DNA from: Antedon mediterranea
Lineage: Eukaryota > Echinodermata > Crinoidea > Comatulida > Antedonidae
DNA: 64,000 nucleotides
NCBI RefSeq assembly: GCF_964355755.1
Contig: NC_092676.1
Span: 13,314,288 to 13,378,287, forward strand
Direction: 5' to 3'
Position numbers and translations under genes: made by a program. Below are positions 1 to 14,079 of the stretch, one piece after another. The notes under the pieces are model-generated. The model was not told the DNA's origin, did not search any database, and worked only from the letters and a program-made list of their open reading frames with translations. The stretch's first letter is position 1; every line of letters starts with the position of its first letter.

Positions 1-3000
1 GACCAAAGTGTTTAGAATATCTTCAAATCACATTTGGAGACGTTTTAGACCATTTTTTGCATTTCGATGAAACTTGGTTACACAAAAACATCAAAGTGCT
101 TAAAATCACATTTGAAACCGTTTTAGAGCATTTTGAGCATTTCGATAAAACTTTTCACACAAAAACATCAAAGTGTACAAAATAGCTTCAAATCGCATTT
201 AGAGACGTTTTAGATCATTTTGTGCATTTCGAAAAAATTTGTTAACATAAAAAGACCAAAGTGTTTAGAATATCTCCAAATCGCATTTGGAGACGTTTTA
301 AACCATTTTGTGCATTTCGATGGAACTTGGTTACACAAAAACATCAAAGTGCTTAAAATCACATTTAAAACCGTTTTAGAGCATTTTGAGCATTTCGATA
401 AAACTTTTCACACAAAAACATCAAAGTGTACAAAATAGCTTCAAATCGCATTTAGAGAGGTTTTAGACCATTTTGTGCATTTCGATAAAACTTTTCACAC
501 AAAAACATCAAAGTGTACAAAATAGCTTCAAATCGCATTTAGAGAGGTTTTAGACCATTTTGTGCAATTCGATAAAACTTTTCACACAAAAACATCAAAT
601 TGCACAAAATAGTTTAATATCGTGTTTGAAAACCTTTTAAACCATTTTGAGCATGTCGATAAAACTTTTCACACAAAAATATCAAAGTGCACAGAATATC
701 TTCAAATCGCATTTAGAGACCTTTTAGACCATTTTGTGCATTTCGAAAAAATTTGTTAACATAAAAAGACCAAAGTGTTTAGAATATCTCCAAATCGCAT
801 TTGGAGACGTTTTAGACCATTTTGTGCATTTCGATGAAACTTGGTTACACAAAAACATCAAAGTGCTTAAAATCACATTTAAAACCGTTTTAGAGCGTTT
901 TGAGCATTTCGATAAACTTTTCACACAAAAACATCAAAGTGCACAAAATAGCTTCAAATCGCATTTAGAGATGTTTAAGACCATTTTGTGCATTTCGATA
1001 AAACTTTTCACACAAAAACATCAAATTGCACAAAATAGCTTAATACCGTGTTTGAAATCGTTTTAAACCATTTTGAGCATGTCGATAAAACTTTTCACAC
1101 AAAAACATCAAAGTGCACAGAATATCTTCAAATCGCATTTAGAGACGTTTTAGACCATTTTGTGCATTTCGAAAAAATTTGTTAACATTAAAAGACCAAA
1201 GTGTTTAGAATATCTCCAAATCGCATTCGGAGACGTTTTAGACCATTTTGTGCATTTCGATGAAACTTGGTTACACAAAAACATCAAAGTGCTTAAAATC
1301 ACATTTGAAACCGTTTTAGAGCATTTTGAGCATTTCGATAAAACTTTTCACACAAAAACATCAAAGTGTACAAAATAGCTTCAAATCACATTTGAAACCG
1401 TTTTAGACCATTTTGAGCATTTCGATAAAACTTTTCACACAAAAACATCAAAGTGTACAAAATAGCTTCAAATCGCATTTGGAGACGTTTTAGACCATTT
1501 TGTGTATTTCGATGAAACTTGGTTACACAAAAACATCAAAGTGCTTAAAATCACATTTGAAACCGTTTTAGAGCATTTTTAGCATTTCGATAATACTTTT
1601 CACACAAAAACATCAAAGTGTACAAAATAGCTTCAAATCGCATTTGGAGACGTTTTAGACCATTTTGTGCATTTCGATGAAACTTGGTTACACAAAAACA
1701 TCAAAGTGCTTAAAATCACATTTGAAACCGTTTTAGACCATTTTGAGCATTTCGATAAAACTTTTCAGACAAAAAAATCAAAGTGCACAAAATAGCTTCA
1801 AATCGCATTTGGAGACGTTTTAGACTATTTTGTGCATTTCGAAAAAATTTGTTAACATAAAAAGACCAAAGTGTTTAGAATATCTCCAAATTGCATTTAG
1901 AGACGTTTTAGACCATTTTGGGCATTTCGATGGAACTTGGTTACACAAAAACATCAAAGTGCTTAAAATCACATTTAAAACCGTTTTAGAGCATTTTGAG
2001 CATTTCGATAAAACTTTTCACACAAAAACATCAAAGTGTACAAAATAGCTTCAAATCGCATTTAGAGAGGTTTTAGACCATTTTGTGCATTTCGATAAAA
2101 CTTTTCACACAAAAACATCAAAGTGTACAAAATAACTTCAAATCGTATTTAGAGACGTTTTAGACCATTTTGTGCATTTTGATAAAACTTTTCACACAAA
2201 AACATCAAATTGCACAAAATAGCTTAATATCGTGTTTGAAAACGTTTTAAACCATTTAAGTGCACAGAATATCTTCAAATCGCATTTAGAGACGTTTTAG
2301 ACCATTTTGTGCATTTCGAAAAAATTTGTTAACATAAAAAGACCAAAGTGTTTAGAATATCTCCAAATCGCATTTGGAGACGTTTTAGACCATTTTGTGC
2401 ATTTCAATGAAACTTGGTTACACAAAAACATCAAAGTGCTTAAAATCACATTTGAAACCGTTTTAGAGCATTTTTAGCATTTCGATAATACTTTTCACAC
2501 AAAAACATCAAAGTGTACAAAATAGCTTCAAATCGCATTTGGAGACGTTTTAGACCATTTTGTGCATTTCGATGAAACTTGGTTACACAAAAACATCAAA
2601 GTGCTTAAAATCACATTTGAAACCGTTTTAGACCATTTTGAGCATTTCGATAAAACTTTTCACACAAAAAAATCAAAGTGCACAAAATAGCTTCAAATCG
2701 CATTTGGAGACGTTTTAGACTATTTTGTGCATTTCGAAAAAATTTGTTAACATAAAAAGACCAAAGTGTTTAGAATATCTCCAAATCGCATTTAGAGACG
2801 TTTTAGATTATTTTGGGCATTTCGATGGAACTTGGTTACACAAAAACATCAAAGTGCTTAAAATCACATTTAAAACCGTTTTAGAGCATTTTGAGCATTT
2901 CGATAAAACTTTTCACACAAAAACATCAAAGTGTACAAAATAGCTTCAAATCGCATTTAGAGAGGTTTTAGACCATTTTGTGCATTTCGATAAAACTTTT

Positions 3001-3611
3001 CACACAAAAACATCAAAGTGTACAAAATAACTTCAAATCGTATTTAGAGACGTTTTAGACCATTTTGTGCATTTTGATAAAACTTTTCACACAAAAACAT
3101 CAAATTGCACAAAATAGCTTAATATCGTGTTTGAAAACGTTTTAAACCATTTTGAGCATGTCGATAAAACTTTTCACACAAAAACATCAAATTGCACAAA
3201 ATAGCTTAATATCGTGTTTGAAAACGTTTTAAACCATTTTGAGCATGTCGATAAAACTTTTCACACAAAAATATCAAAGTGCACAGAATATCTTCAAATC
3301 GCATTTAGAGACGTTTTAGACCATTTTGTGCATTTCGAAAAAATTTGTTAACATAAAAAGACCAAAGTGTTTAGAATATCTCCAAATCGCATTTGGAGAC
3401 GTTTTAGACCATTTTGTGCATTTCAATGAAACTTGGTTACACAAAAACATCAAAGTGCTTTAAATCACATTTAAAACCGTTTTAGAGCATTTTGAGCATG
3501 TCGATAAAACTTTTCACAAAAAACATCAAAGTGCACAGAATAGCTTCAAATTGCATTTGGAGACGTTTTAGAGCATTTTGTGCATTTCGATAAAATGTGT
3601 TAACATAAAAA
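1..3611 (+). repeat. Satellite A higher-order repeat, copy 1 (3611 bp)
   Basis: Every landmark in this interval recurs exactly 3611 bp downstream (for example 220 to 3831, 734 to 4345, 1160 to 4771, 1830 to 5441, 2725 to 6336). The unit holds roughly 43 monomers. Inside it, about 1620-2080 reappears at about 2515-2975, an 895-bp offset, so the unit grew by an internal duplication. The left edge is the window edge, so the phase is arbitrary. Confidence 0.93.
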
Positions 3612-6600
3612 GACCAAAGTGTTTAGAATATCTTCAAATCACATTTGGAGACGTTTTAGACCATTTTTTGCATTTCGATGAAACTTGGTTACACAAAAAC
3701 ATCAAAGTGCTTAAAATCACATTTGAAACCGTTTTAGACCATTTTGAGCATTTCGATAAAACTTTTCACACAAAAACATCAAAGTGTACAAAATAGCTTC
3801 AAATCGCATTTAGAGACGTTTTAGATCATTTTGTGCATTTCGAAAAAATTTGTTAACATAAAAAGACCAAAGTGTTTAGAATATCTCCAAATCGCATTTG
3901 GAGACGTTTTAAACCATTTTGTGCATTTCGATGGAACTTGGTTACACAAAAACATCAAAGTGCTTAAAATCACATTTAAAACCGTTTTAGAGCATTTTGA
4001 GCATTTCGGTAAAACTTTTCACACAAAAACATCAAAGTGTACAAAATAGCTTCAAATCGCATTTAGAGAGGTTTTAGACCATTTTGTGCATTTCGATAAA
4101 ACTTTTCACACAAAAACATCAAAGTGTACAAAATAGCTTCAAATCGCATTTAGAGAGGTTTTAGACCATTTTGTGCAATTCGATAAAACTTTTCACACAA
4201 AAACATCAAATTGCACAAAATAGTTTAATATCGTGTTTGAAAACCTTTTAAACCATTTTGAGCATGTCGATAAAACTTTTCACACAAAAATATCAAAGTG
4301 CACAGAATATCTTCAAATCGCATTTAGAGACCTTTTAGACCATTTTGTGCATTTCGAAAAAATTTGTTAACATAAAAAGACCAAAGTGTTTAGAATATCT
4401 CCAAATCGCATTTGGAGACGTTTTAGACCATTTTGTGCATTTCGATGAAACTTGGTTACACAAAAACATCAAAGTGCTTAAAATCACATTTAAAACCGTT
4501 TTAGAGCGTTTTGAGCATTTCGATAAACTTTTCACACAAAAACATCAAAGTGCACAAAATAGCTTCAAATCGCATTTAGAGATGTTTAAGACCATTTTGT
4601 GCATTTCGATAAAACTTTTCACACAAAAACATCAAATTGCACAAAATAGCTTAATACCGTGTTTGAAATCGTTTTAAACCATTTTGAGCATGTCGATAAA
4701 ACTTTTCACACAAAAACATCAAAGTGCACAGAATATCTTCAAATCGCATTTAGAGACGTTTTAGACCATTTTGTGCATTTCGAAAAAATTTGTTAACATT
4801 AAAAGACCAAAGTGTTTAGAATATCTCCAAATCGCATTCGGAGACGTTTTAGACCATTTTGTGCATTTCGATGAAACTTGGTTACACAAAAACATCAAAG
4901 TGCTTAAAATCACATTTGAAACCGTTTTAGAGCATTTTGAGCATTTCGATAAAACTTTTCACACAAAAACATCAAAGTGTACAAAATAGCTTCAAATCAC
5001 ATTTGAAACCGTTTTAGACCATTTTGAGCATTTCGATAAAACTTTTCACACAAAAACATCAAAGTGTACAAAATAGCTTCAAATCGCATTTGGAGACGTT
5101 TTAGACCATTTTGTGTATTTCGATGAAACTTGGTTACACAAAAACATCAAAGTGCTTAAAATCACATTTGAAACCGTTTTAGAGCATTTTTAGCATTTCG
5201 ATAATACTTTTCACACAAAAACATCAAAGTGTACAAAATAGCTTCAAATCGCATTTGGAGACGTTTTAGACCATTTTGTGCATTTCGATGAAACTTGGTT
5301 ACACAAAAACATCAAAGTGCTTAAAATCACATTTGAAACCGTTTTAGACCATTTTGAGCATTTCGATAAAACTTTTCAGACAAAAAAATCAAAGTGCACA
5401 AAATAGCTTCAAATCGCATTTGGAGACGTTTTAGACTATTTTGTGCATTTCGAAAAAATTTGTTAACATAAAAAGACCAAAGTGTTTAGAATATCTCCAA
5501 ATTGCATTTAGAGACGTTTTAGACCATTTTGGGCATTTCGATGGAACTTGGTTACACAAAAACATCAAAGTGCTTAAAATCACATTTAAAACCGTTTTAG
5601 AGCATTTTGAGCATTTCGATAAAACTTTTCACACAAAAACATCAAAGTGTACAAAATAGCTTCAAATCGCATTTAGAGAGGTTTTAGACCATTTTGTGCA
5701 TTTCGATAAAACTTTTCACACAAAAACATCAAAGTGTACAAAATAACTTCAAATCGTATTTAGAGACGTTTTAGACCATTTTGTGCATTTTGATAAAACT
5801 TTTCACACAAAAACATCAAATTGCACAAAATAGCTTAATATCGTGTTTGAAAACGTTTTAAACCATTTAAGTGCACAGAATATCTTCAAATCGCATTTAG
5901 AGACGTTTTAGACCATTTTGTGCATTTCGAAAAAATTTGTTAACATAAAAAGACCAAAGTGTTTAGAATATCTCCAAATCGCATTTGGAGACGTTTTAGA
6001 CCATTTTGTGCATTTCAATGAAACTTGGTTACACAAAAACATCAAAGTGCTTAAAATCACATTTGAAACCGTTTTAGAGCATTTTTAGCATTTCGATAAT
6101 ACTTTTCACACAAAAACATCAAAGTGTACAAAATAGCTTCAAATCGCATTTGGAGACGTTTTAGACCATTTTGTGCATTTCGATGAAACTTGGTTACACA
6201 AAAACATCAAAGTGCTTAAAATCACATTTGAAACCGTTTTAGACCATTTTGAGCATTTCGATAAAACTTTTCACACAAAAAAATCAAAGTGCACAAAATA
6301 GCTTCAAATCGCATTTGGAGACGTTTTAGACTATTTTGTGCATTTCGAAAAAATTTGTTAACATAAAAAGACCAAAGTGTTTAGAATATCTCCAAATCGC
6401 ATTTAGAGACGTTTTAGATTATTTTGGGCATTTCGATGGAACTTGGTTACACAAAAACATCAAAGTGCTTAAAATCACATTTAAAACCGTTTTAGAGCAT
6501 TTTGAGCATTTCGATAAAACTTTTCACACAAAAACATCAAAGTGTACAAAATAGCTTCAAATCGCATTTAGAGAGGTTTTAGACCATTTTGTGCATTTCG

Positions 6601-7222
6601 ATAAAACTTTTCACACAAAAACATCAAAGTGTACAAAATAACTTCAAATCGTATTTAGAGACGTTTTAGACCATTTTGTGCATTTTGATAAAACTTTTCA
6701 CACAAAAACATCAAATTGCACAAAATAGCTTAATATCGTGTTTGAAAACGTTTTAAACCATTTTGAGCATGTCGATAAAACTTTTCACACAAAAACATCA
6801 AATTGCACAAAATAGCTTAATATCGTGTTTGAAAACGTTTTAAACCATTTTGAGCATGTCGATAAAACTTTTCACACAAAAATATCAAAGTGCACAGAAT
6901 ATCTTCAAATCGCATTTAGAGACGTTTTAGACCATTTTGTGCATTTCGAAAAAATTTGTTAACATAAAAAGACCAAAGTGTTTAGAATATCTCCAAATCG
7001 CATTTGGAGACGTTTTAGACCATTTTGTGCATTTCAATGAAACTTGGTTACACAAAAACATCAAAGTGCTTTAAATCACATTTAAAACCGTTTTAGAGCA
7101 TTTTGAGCATGTCGATAAAACTTTTCACAAAAAACATCAAAGTGCACAGAATAGCTTCAAATTGCATTTGGAGACGTTTTAGAGCATTTTGTGCATTTCG
7201 ATAAAATGTGTTAACATAAAAA
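3612..7222 (+). repeat. Satellite A higher-order repeat, copy 2
   Basis: This is collinear with copy 1 at a constant 3611-bp offset, without indels over the landmarks checked. Only scattered substitutions were seen, for example 'agagca' in copy 1 versus 'agacca' here near 3738, and 'gataaaac' versus 'ggtaaaac' near 4009. Confidence 0.93.
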
Positions 7223-9690
7223 GACCAAAGTGTTTAGAATATCTTCAAATCACATTTGGAGACGTTTTAGACCATTTTTTGCATTTCGATGAAACTTGGT
7301 TACACAAAAACATCAAAGTGCTTAAAATCACATTTGAAACCGTTTTAGACCATTTTGAGCATTTCGATAAAACTTTTCACACAAAAACATCAAAGTGTAC
7401 AAAATAGCTTCAAATCGCATTTAGAGACGTTTTAGATCATTTTGTGCATTTCGAAAAAATTTGTTAACATAAAAAGACCAAAGTGTTTAGAATATCTCCA
7501 AATCGCATTTGGAGACGTTTTAAACCATTTTGTGCATTTCGATGGAACTTGGTTACACAAAAACATCAAAGTGCTTAAAATCACATTTAAAACCGTTTTA
7601 GAGCATTTTGAGCATTTCGATAAAACTTTTCACACAAAAACATCAAAGTGTACAAAATAGCTTCAAATCGCATTTAGAGAGGTTTTAGACCATTTTGTGC
7701 ATTTCGATAAAACTTTTCACACAAAAACATCAAAGTGTACAAAATAGCTTCAAATCGCATTTAGAGAGGTTTTAGACCATTTTGTGCAATTCGATAAAAC
7801 TTTTCACACAAAAACATCAAATTGCACAAAATAGTTTAATATCGTGTTTGAAAACCTTTTAAACCATTTTGAGCATGTCGATAAAACTTTTCACACAAAA
7901 ATATCAAAGTGCACAGAATATCTTCAAATCGCATTTAGAGACCTTTTAGACCATTTTGTGCATTTCGAAAAAATTTGTTAACATAAAAAGACCAAAGTGT
8001 TTAGAATATCTCCAAATCGCATTTGGAGACGTTTTAGACCATTTTGTGCATTTCGATGAAACTTGGTTACACAAAAACATCAAAGTGCTTAAAATCACAT
8101 TTAAAACCGTTTTAGAGCGTTTTGAGCATTTCGATAAACTTTTCACACAAAAACATCAAAGTGCACAAAATAGCTTCAAATCGCATTTAGAGATGTTTAA
8201 GACCATTTTGTGCATTTCGATAAAACTTTTGACACAAAAACATCAAATTGCACAAAATAGCTTAATACCGTGTTTGAAATCGTTTTAAACCATTTTGAGC
8301 ATGTCGATAAAACTTTTCACACAAAAACATCAAAGTGCACAGAATATCTTCAAATCGCATTTAGAGACGTTTTAGACCATTTTGTGCATTTCGAAAAAAT
8401 TTGTTAACATTAAAAGACCAAAGTGTTTAGAATATCTCCAAATCGCATTCGGAGACGTTTTAGACCATTTTGTGCATTTCGATGAAACTTGGTTACACAA
8501 AAACATCAAAGTGCTTAAAATCACATTTGAAACCGTTTTAGAGCATTTTGAGCATTTCGATAAAACTTTTCACACAAAAACATCAAAGTGTACAAAATAG
8601 CTTCAAATCACATTTGAAACCGTTTTAGACCATTTTGAGCATTTCGATAAAACTTTTCACACAAAAACATCAAAGTGTACAAAATAGCTTCAAATCGCAT
8701 TTGGAGACGTTTTAGACCATTTTGTGTATTTCGATGAAACTTGGTTACACAAAAACATCAAAGTGCTTAAAATCACATTTGAAACCGTTTTAGAGCATTT
8801 TTAGCATTTCGATAATACTTTTCACACAAAAACATCAAAGTGTACAAAATACCTTCAAATCGCATTTGGAGACGTTTTAGACCATTTTGTGCATTTCGAT
8901 GAAACTTGGTTACACAAAAACATCAAAGTGCTTAAAATCACATTTGAAACCGTTTTAGACCATTTTGAGCATTTCGATAAAACTTTTCAGACAAAAAAAT
9001 CAAAGTGCACAAAATAGCTTCAAATCGCATTTGGAGACGTTTTAGACTATTTTGTGCATTTCGAAAAAATTTGTTAACATAAAAAGACCAAAGTGTTTAG
9101 AATATCTCCAAATTGCATTTAGAGACGTTTTAGACCATTTTGGGCATTTCGATGGAACTTGGTTACACAAAAACATCAAAGTGCTTAAAATCACATTTAA
9201 AACCGTTTTAGAGCATTTTGAGCATTTCGATAAAACTTTTCACACAAAAACATCAAAGTGTACAAAATAGCTTCAAATCGCATTTAGAGAGGTTTTAGAC
9301 CATTTTGTGCATTTCGATAAAACTTTTCACACAAAAACATCAAAGTGTACAAAATAACTTCAAATCGTATTTAGAGACGTTTTAGACCATTTTGTTTATT
9401 TTGATAAAACTTTTCACACAAAAACATCAAATTGCACAAAATAGCTTAATATCGTGTTTGAAAACGTTTTAAACCATTTAAGTGCACAGAATATCTTCAA
9501 ATCGCATTTAGAGACGTTTTAGACCATTTTGTGCATTTCGAAAAAATTTGTTAACATAAAAAGACCAAAGTGTTTAGAATATCTCCAAATCGCATTTGGA
9601 GACGTTTTAGACCACTTTGTGCATTTCGATGAAACTTGGTTACACAAAAACATCAAAGTGCTTAAAATCACATTTGAAACCGTTTTAGAG
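7223..9690 (+). repeat. Satellite A higher-order repeat, partial copy 3
   Basis: This is collinear with copy 2 at 3611 bp until about 9615-9750, where similarity falls to the general monomer level. Private changes include 'gacacaaaa' near 8230, 'accttcaaat' near 8861 and 'tgtttatttt' near 9393. The right edge is approximate. Confidence 0.88.
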
Positions 9691-9699
9691 CATTTTTAG

Positions 9700-12688
9700 C
9701 ATTTCGATAAAACTTTTCACACAAAAACATCAAAGTGCACAAAATAGCTTCAAATCGCATTTAGAGACGTTTTATACCATTTTGTGCATTTCGATTAAAC
9801 TTGGTTACACAAAAACATCAAAGTGCTTAAAATCACATTTGACCGTTTTAGACCATTTTGAGCATTTCGATAAAACTTTTCACACAAAAACATCAAAGTG
9901 CACAAAATAGCTTCAAATCGCATTTAGAGACGTTTTAGACAATTTTGAGCATTTCGATAAAACTTTTTAACATAAAAACACCAAAGTGCACAAAATAGCT
10001 TAATATCGTGTTTGAAGACGTTTTAGACCATTTTGAGCATGTCAATAAAACTTTTGACACAAAAACATCAAAGTGCACCGAATAGCTTCAAATCGCATTC
10101 GGAGACGTTTTAGACCATTTTGTGATTTTCGAAAAAACTTTTTAACATAAAAAGACCAAAGTATTTAGAATATCTTCAAATCGCATTTGGAGACGTTTTA
10201 GACCATTTGTGCATTTCGATGAAACTTGGTTACACAAAAACATCAAAGTGCTTAAAATCACATTTAAAACCGTTTTAGAGCATTTTGAGCATTTCGATAA
10301 AACTTTTCACACAAAAACATCAAAGTGTACAAAATAGCTTCAAATCGCATTTAGAGAGGTGTTAGACCATTTTGTGCATTTCGATGAAACTTTTCACACA
10401 AAAACATTAAATTGCACAAAATAGCTTAATACCGTGTTTGAAATCGTTTTAAACCATTTTGAGCATGTCGGTAAAACTTTTCACACAAAAACATCAAAGT
10501 GCACAGAATAGCTTCAAATCGTATTTGGAGACGTTTTAGACCATTTTGTGCATTTCGATGAAACTTGGTTACACAAAAACATCAAAGTGCATAAAATCAC
10601 ATTTGAAACCGTTTTAGACCATTTTGCGCATTTCGATAAAACTTTTCACACAAAAACATCAAAGTGCACAAAATAGCTTCAAATCGCATTTGGAGACGTT
10701 TTAGACCATTTTGTGCATTTCGAAAAAACTTGTTAACACAAAAACATCAAAGTACACAAAATAGCTTCAAATAGCATTTGGAGACGTTTTAGACCATTTT
10801 GTGCATTTCGAAAAAACTTGTTAACACAAAACATCGAAGTGCTTAGAATAGCTTCAAATCGCATTTGGAGACGTTTTAGACCATTTTGTGATTTTCGAAA
10901 AAAATTTTTTACATAAAAACACCAAAGTGCTTAGAAATGCTTCAAATCGCATTTAGAGACGTTTTAGACCATTTTGTGATTTTCGAAAAAAACTTTTTAA
11001 CACAAAAACATCAAAGTGCTTAAAATCACATTTTACCGTTTTAGAGCATTTTGAGCATTTCGATAAAATTTTTCACACGCAAATATCAAAGTGCACAAAA
11101 TAACTTAATATCGTATTTGAATGCGTTTTAGACCATTTTGAGCATTTCGACAAAACTTTTTCAAACAAAATATCAAAGTGTACAGAATAGCTTCAACTTG
11201 CATTTGGAGACGTTTTAGACCATTTTGTGCATTTCGATAAAATGTGTTAACATAAAAAGACCAAAGTGTTTAGAATATCTTCAAATCGCATTTGGAGACG
11301 TTTTAGACCATTTTGTGCATTTCGATGAAACTTGGTTACACAAAAACATCAAAGTGCTTAAAATCACATTTAAAACCGTTTTAGAGCATTTTGAGCATTT
11401 GGGTAAAACTTTTCACACAAAAACATCAAAGTGTACAAAATAGCTTCAAATCGCATTTAGAGAGGGTTTAGACCATTTTTTGCATTTCGATAAAACTTTT
11501 GACACAAAAACATCAAATTGCACAAAATAGCTTAATACCGTGTTTGAAATCGTTTTAAACCATTTTGAGCATGTCGATAAAACTTTTCACACAAAAACAT
11601 CAAAGTGCACAAAATAGCTTCAAATCGTATTTGGAGACGTTTTAGACCATTTTGTGCATTTCGATGAAACTTGGTTACACAAAAACATCAAAGTGCATAA
11701 AATCACATTTGAAACCGTTTTAGACCATTTTGCGCATTTCGATAAAACTTTTCACACAAAAACATCAAAGTGCACAAAATAGCTTCAAATCGCATTTGGA
11801 GACGTTTTAGACCATTTTGTGCATTTCGAAAAAACTTGTTAACACAAAACATCGAAGTGCTTAGAATAGCTTCAAATCGCATTTGGAGACGTTTTAGACC
11901 ATTTTGTGATTTTCGAAAAAAATGTTTAACATAAAAACACCAAAGTGCTTAGAAATGCTTCAAATCGCATTTAGAGACGTTTTAGACCATTTTGTGATTT
12001 TCGAAAAAAACTTTTTAACACAAAAACATCAAAGTGCTTAAAATCACATTTTACCGTTTTAGAGCATTTTGAGCATTTCGATAAAATTTTTCACACGCAA
12101 ATATCAAAGTGCACAAAATAACTTAATATCGTATTTGAATGCGTTTTAGACCATTTTGAGCATTTCGACAAAACTTTTTCAAACAAAATATCAAAGTGTA
12201 CAGAATAGCTTCAACTTGCATTTGGAGACGTTTTAGACCATTTTGTGCATTTCGATAAAATGTGTTAACATAAAAAGACCAAAGTGTTTAGAATATCTTC
12301 AAATCGCATTTGGAGACGTTTTAGACCATTTTGTGCATTTCGATGAAACTTGGTTACACAAAAACATCAAAGTGCTTAAAATCACATTTAAAACCGTTTT
12401 AGAGCATTTTGAGCATTTGGATAAAACTTTTCACACAAAAACATCAAAGTGTACAAAATAGCTTCAAATCGCATTTAGAGAGGGTTTAGACCATTTTGTG
12501 CATTTCGATAAAACTTTTGACACAAAAACATCAAATTGCACAAAATAGCTTAATACCGTGTTTGAAATCGTTTTAAACCATTTTGAGCATGTCGATAAAA
12601 CTTTTCACACAAAAACATCAAAGTGCACAAAATAGCTTCAAATCGCATTTAGAGACGTTTTAGACCATTTTGTGCATTTCGAAAAAAC
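9700..12688 (+). repeat. Divergent satellite A with about 1.0-1.1 kb repeated segment
   Basis: Outside the 3611-bp HOR, a segment holding monomers with 'tttttcaaacaaaatatc' and 'cacacgcaaatatc' occurs twice. Landmarks at 11225 and 12243 are 1018 bp apart, and the first copy carries one extra monomer near 10740-10830. The same monomer order recurs on the far side of the LINE at about 19960-21720, showing that the flanks derive from a common, larger repeat. Confidence 0.8.
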
Positions 12689-12689
12689 C

Positions 12690-12703
12690 TTTTTTTTTTT
12701 TTT
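12690..12703 (-). other. LINE 3' poly(A) tail
   Basis: A run of 14 T on the plus strand is the A tail of the minus-strand LINE. It directly abuts satellite A sequence 'gcatttcgaaaaaac'. The A-run in the satellite next to it is a plausible priming site for target-primed reverse transcription. Confidence 0.8.
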
Positions 12704-12704
12704 A

Positions 12705-13962
12705 TCTTATGTGGGTTCATCCCACTTTTATTTCCATACCACTGTTCTCTTTACATATATTTTTCACTATACACTATACATATCATTATATTTACAATGT
12801 TTGTTTAATCATCTGTATACATATACTTATTTAAAGAGTTTTATTCATTTGTTTACATATTATCACATTGATTACATAGCTTCCTCTTTTTAAACATATT
12901 ATCTGTAACACATTTTCATTAACAAGCTTATTTTTTTTCTTACATAGTTGTTTTTGATTTTTTCATCTACCACATTTTCATTTAACAATGCATATTCTCT
13001 GTTATACTCATTACTTACTACATGTTTACTGTTAACATAATATTGTTCTCATCCTTTAACATTAATATTAATATTTTTGTTCTTTAATGTTTACAAAACC
13101 AGCAGATCCTTTTTTGCATCTATAACTTCTTAAATTTTCATTTAACTTTTTTACTTTCTTCTCTTATGTGGATTCATTCCACTTTTTTTTTTTACTTATT
13201 ACATAGTTTCCTCTTTTTATACATATTATCTATAACACATTTTCATTAACAAAGCTTATTTTTTCTTACATAGTTGTTTTTGTTTTTTTTTCATCTACAT
13301 GCATATTTATTTCATACAATTATAATACGTTTATGTTTAATAAATCCATCCCATGGGTTTGTCCCATTTTATTTTTCTTTTGATTTATCTATGCAAACAT
13401 ATTTTCATTTAAACAATGCATATTCTCTGTTATACTAATTACTTACTAACTTTTTACTGTTAACATTATATTTTCCTCATCCTTTAACATTGATTTTTTT
13501 GATCTTTAAATGTTTACAAAATTTATTTCCAACAGATTATCCTTTTTTGCTTCTACAGTATAACCCATCAAAGTTTCATTTAACTTTTTTTTCCTATGTG
13601 GGTTCATTCAATTATTTTTTTTTACTTATTATTTATTCTATTATTTTTTTATACATACATTATCATTTAACAACATTTGTGTTTAATGATCCATTAAAAA
13701 AATTAGACATTTTTTTTTTCTTTTTAACCATTTTATCATTTCAAAATTCCACATGCAGTAAGAATGTGCAAATTACATATATACGGTATATACCTATAAT
13801 ATGAAAGCTTTGATGAAAACACTTCCCCACTTAAACCTAAACCTTCTTATCCTTCATCATTTTTTTTTATCATCAATCTATAAAAAGCTTTTCACATTTT
13901 GTCTTTTTGTTTTCAAATCATCAAGGTATACATATTTACAAAACATACAGTATAGTAGCAAG

Positions 13963-13998
<36 letters not shown>
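12705..13998 (-). repeat. LINE 3' region with imperfect about 430-457 bp tandem repeats and A36 run
   Basis: The word 'tcttatgtggg' and its variants recur at 12705, 13162 and 13592. They are followed in the first two copies by the same order of words ('cattttcattaacaa', 'gcatattctctgttatact', 'catcctttaacatt'). The third copy is truncated and more divergent. A run of 36 A on the plus strand (13963-13998) ends the region. The stretch is AT-rich, holds no convincing gene, and lies between the LINE tail and the ORF2 stop, so it is read as 3'UTR. Confidence 0.75.
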
Positions 13999-14000
<2 letters not shown>

Positions 14001-14079
14001 ATAGATTCATTATTCATGGTATCTCATTTACATATTTTCTTCCTTAATCTGGTTGAGCATATACAGTATACCTGCAGAT

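Larger units (their letters stand above)
1..12688 (+). repeat. Satellite A tandem array, block 1
   Basis: The stretch is a head-to-tail array of related monomers of about 77-88 bp. Spacing of the shared word 'caaagtg' near the left end is 88, 88 and 77 bp. Several monomer types alternate: one with 'cttcaaatcgcattt', one with 'aaaaagaccaaagtgttta', one with 'gaaacttggttacac', and one with 'cttaatatcgtgtttgaaa'. Apparent 66-110 residue reading frames recur with the array but are by-products of it, because the monomers are not multiples of three and no codon-level conservation is seen. The block ends abruptly at the poly(T) of a minus-strand LINE. Confidence 0.97.

Noticed and set aside
220-12461. 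Many 66-110 codon ORFs beginning 'MCISKKFVNIKRPK' or 'MKSLSKCSKRSK'
   Set aside because: They repeat with satellite A, occur on both strands over the same bases, and monomers of 77-88 bp do not keep frame. There is no independent coding sign.
12672-14001. Plus-strand ORFs rich in Phe/Tyr/Lys in the AT-rich LINE 3' region
   Set aside because: Low-complexity T-rich sequence with homopolymers; one ends in poly-Lys from the A36 run.
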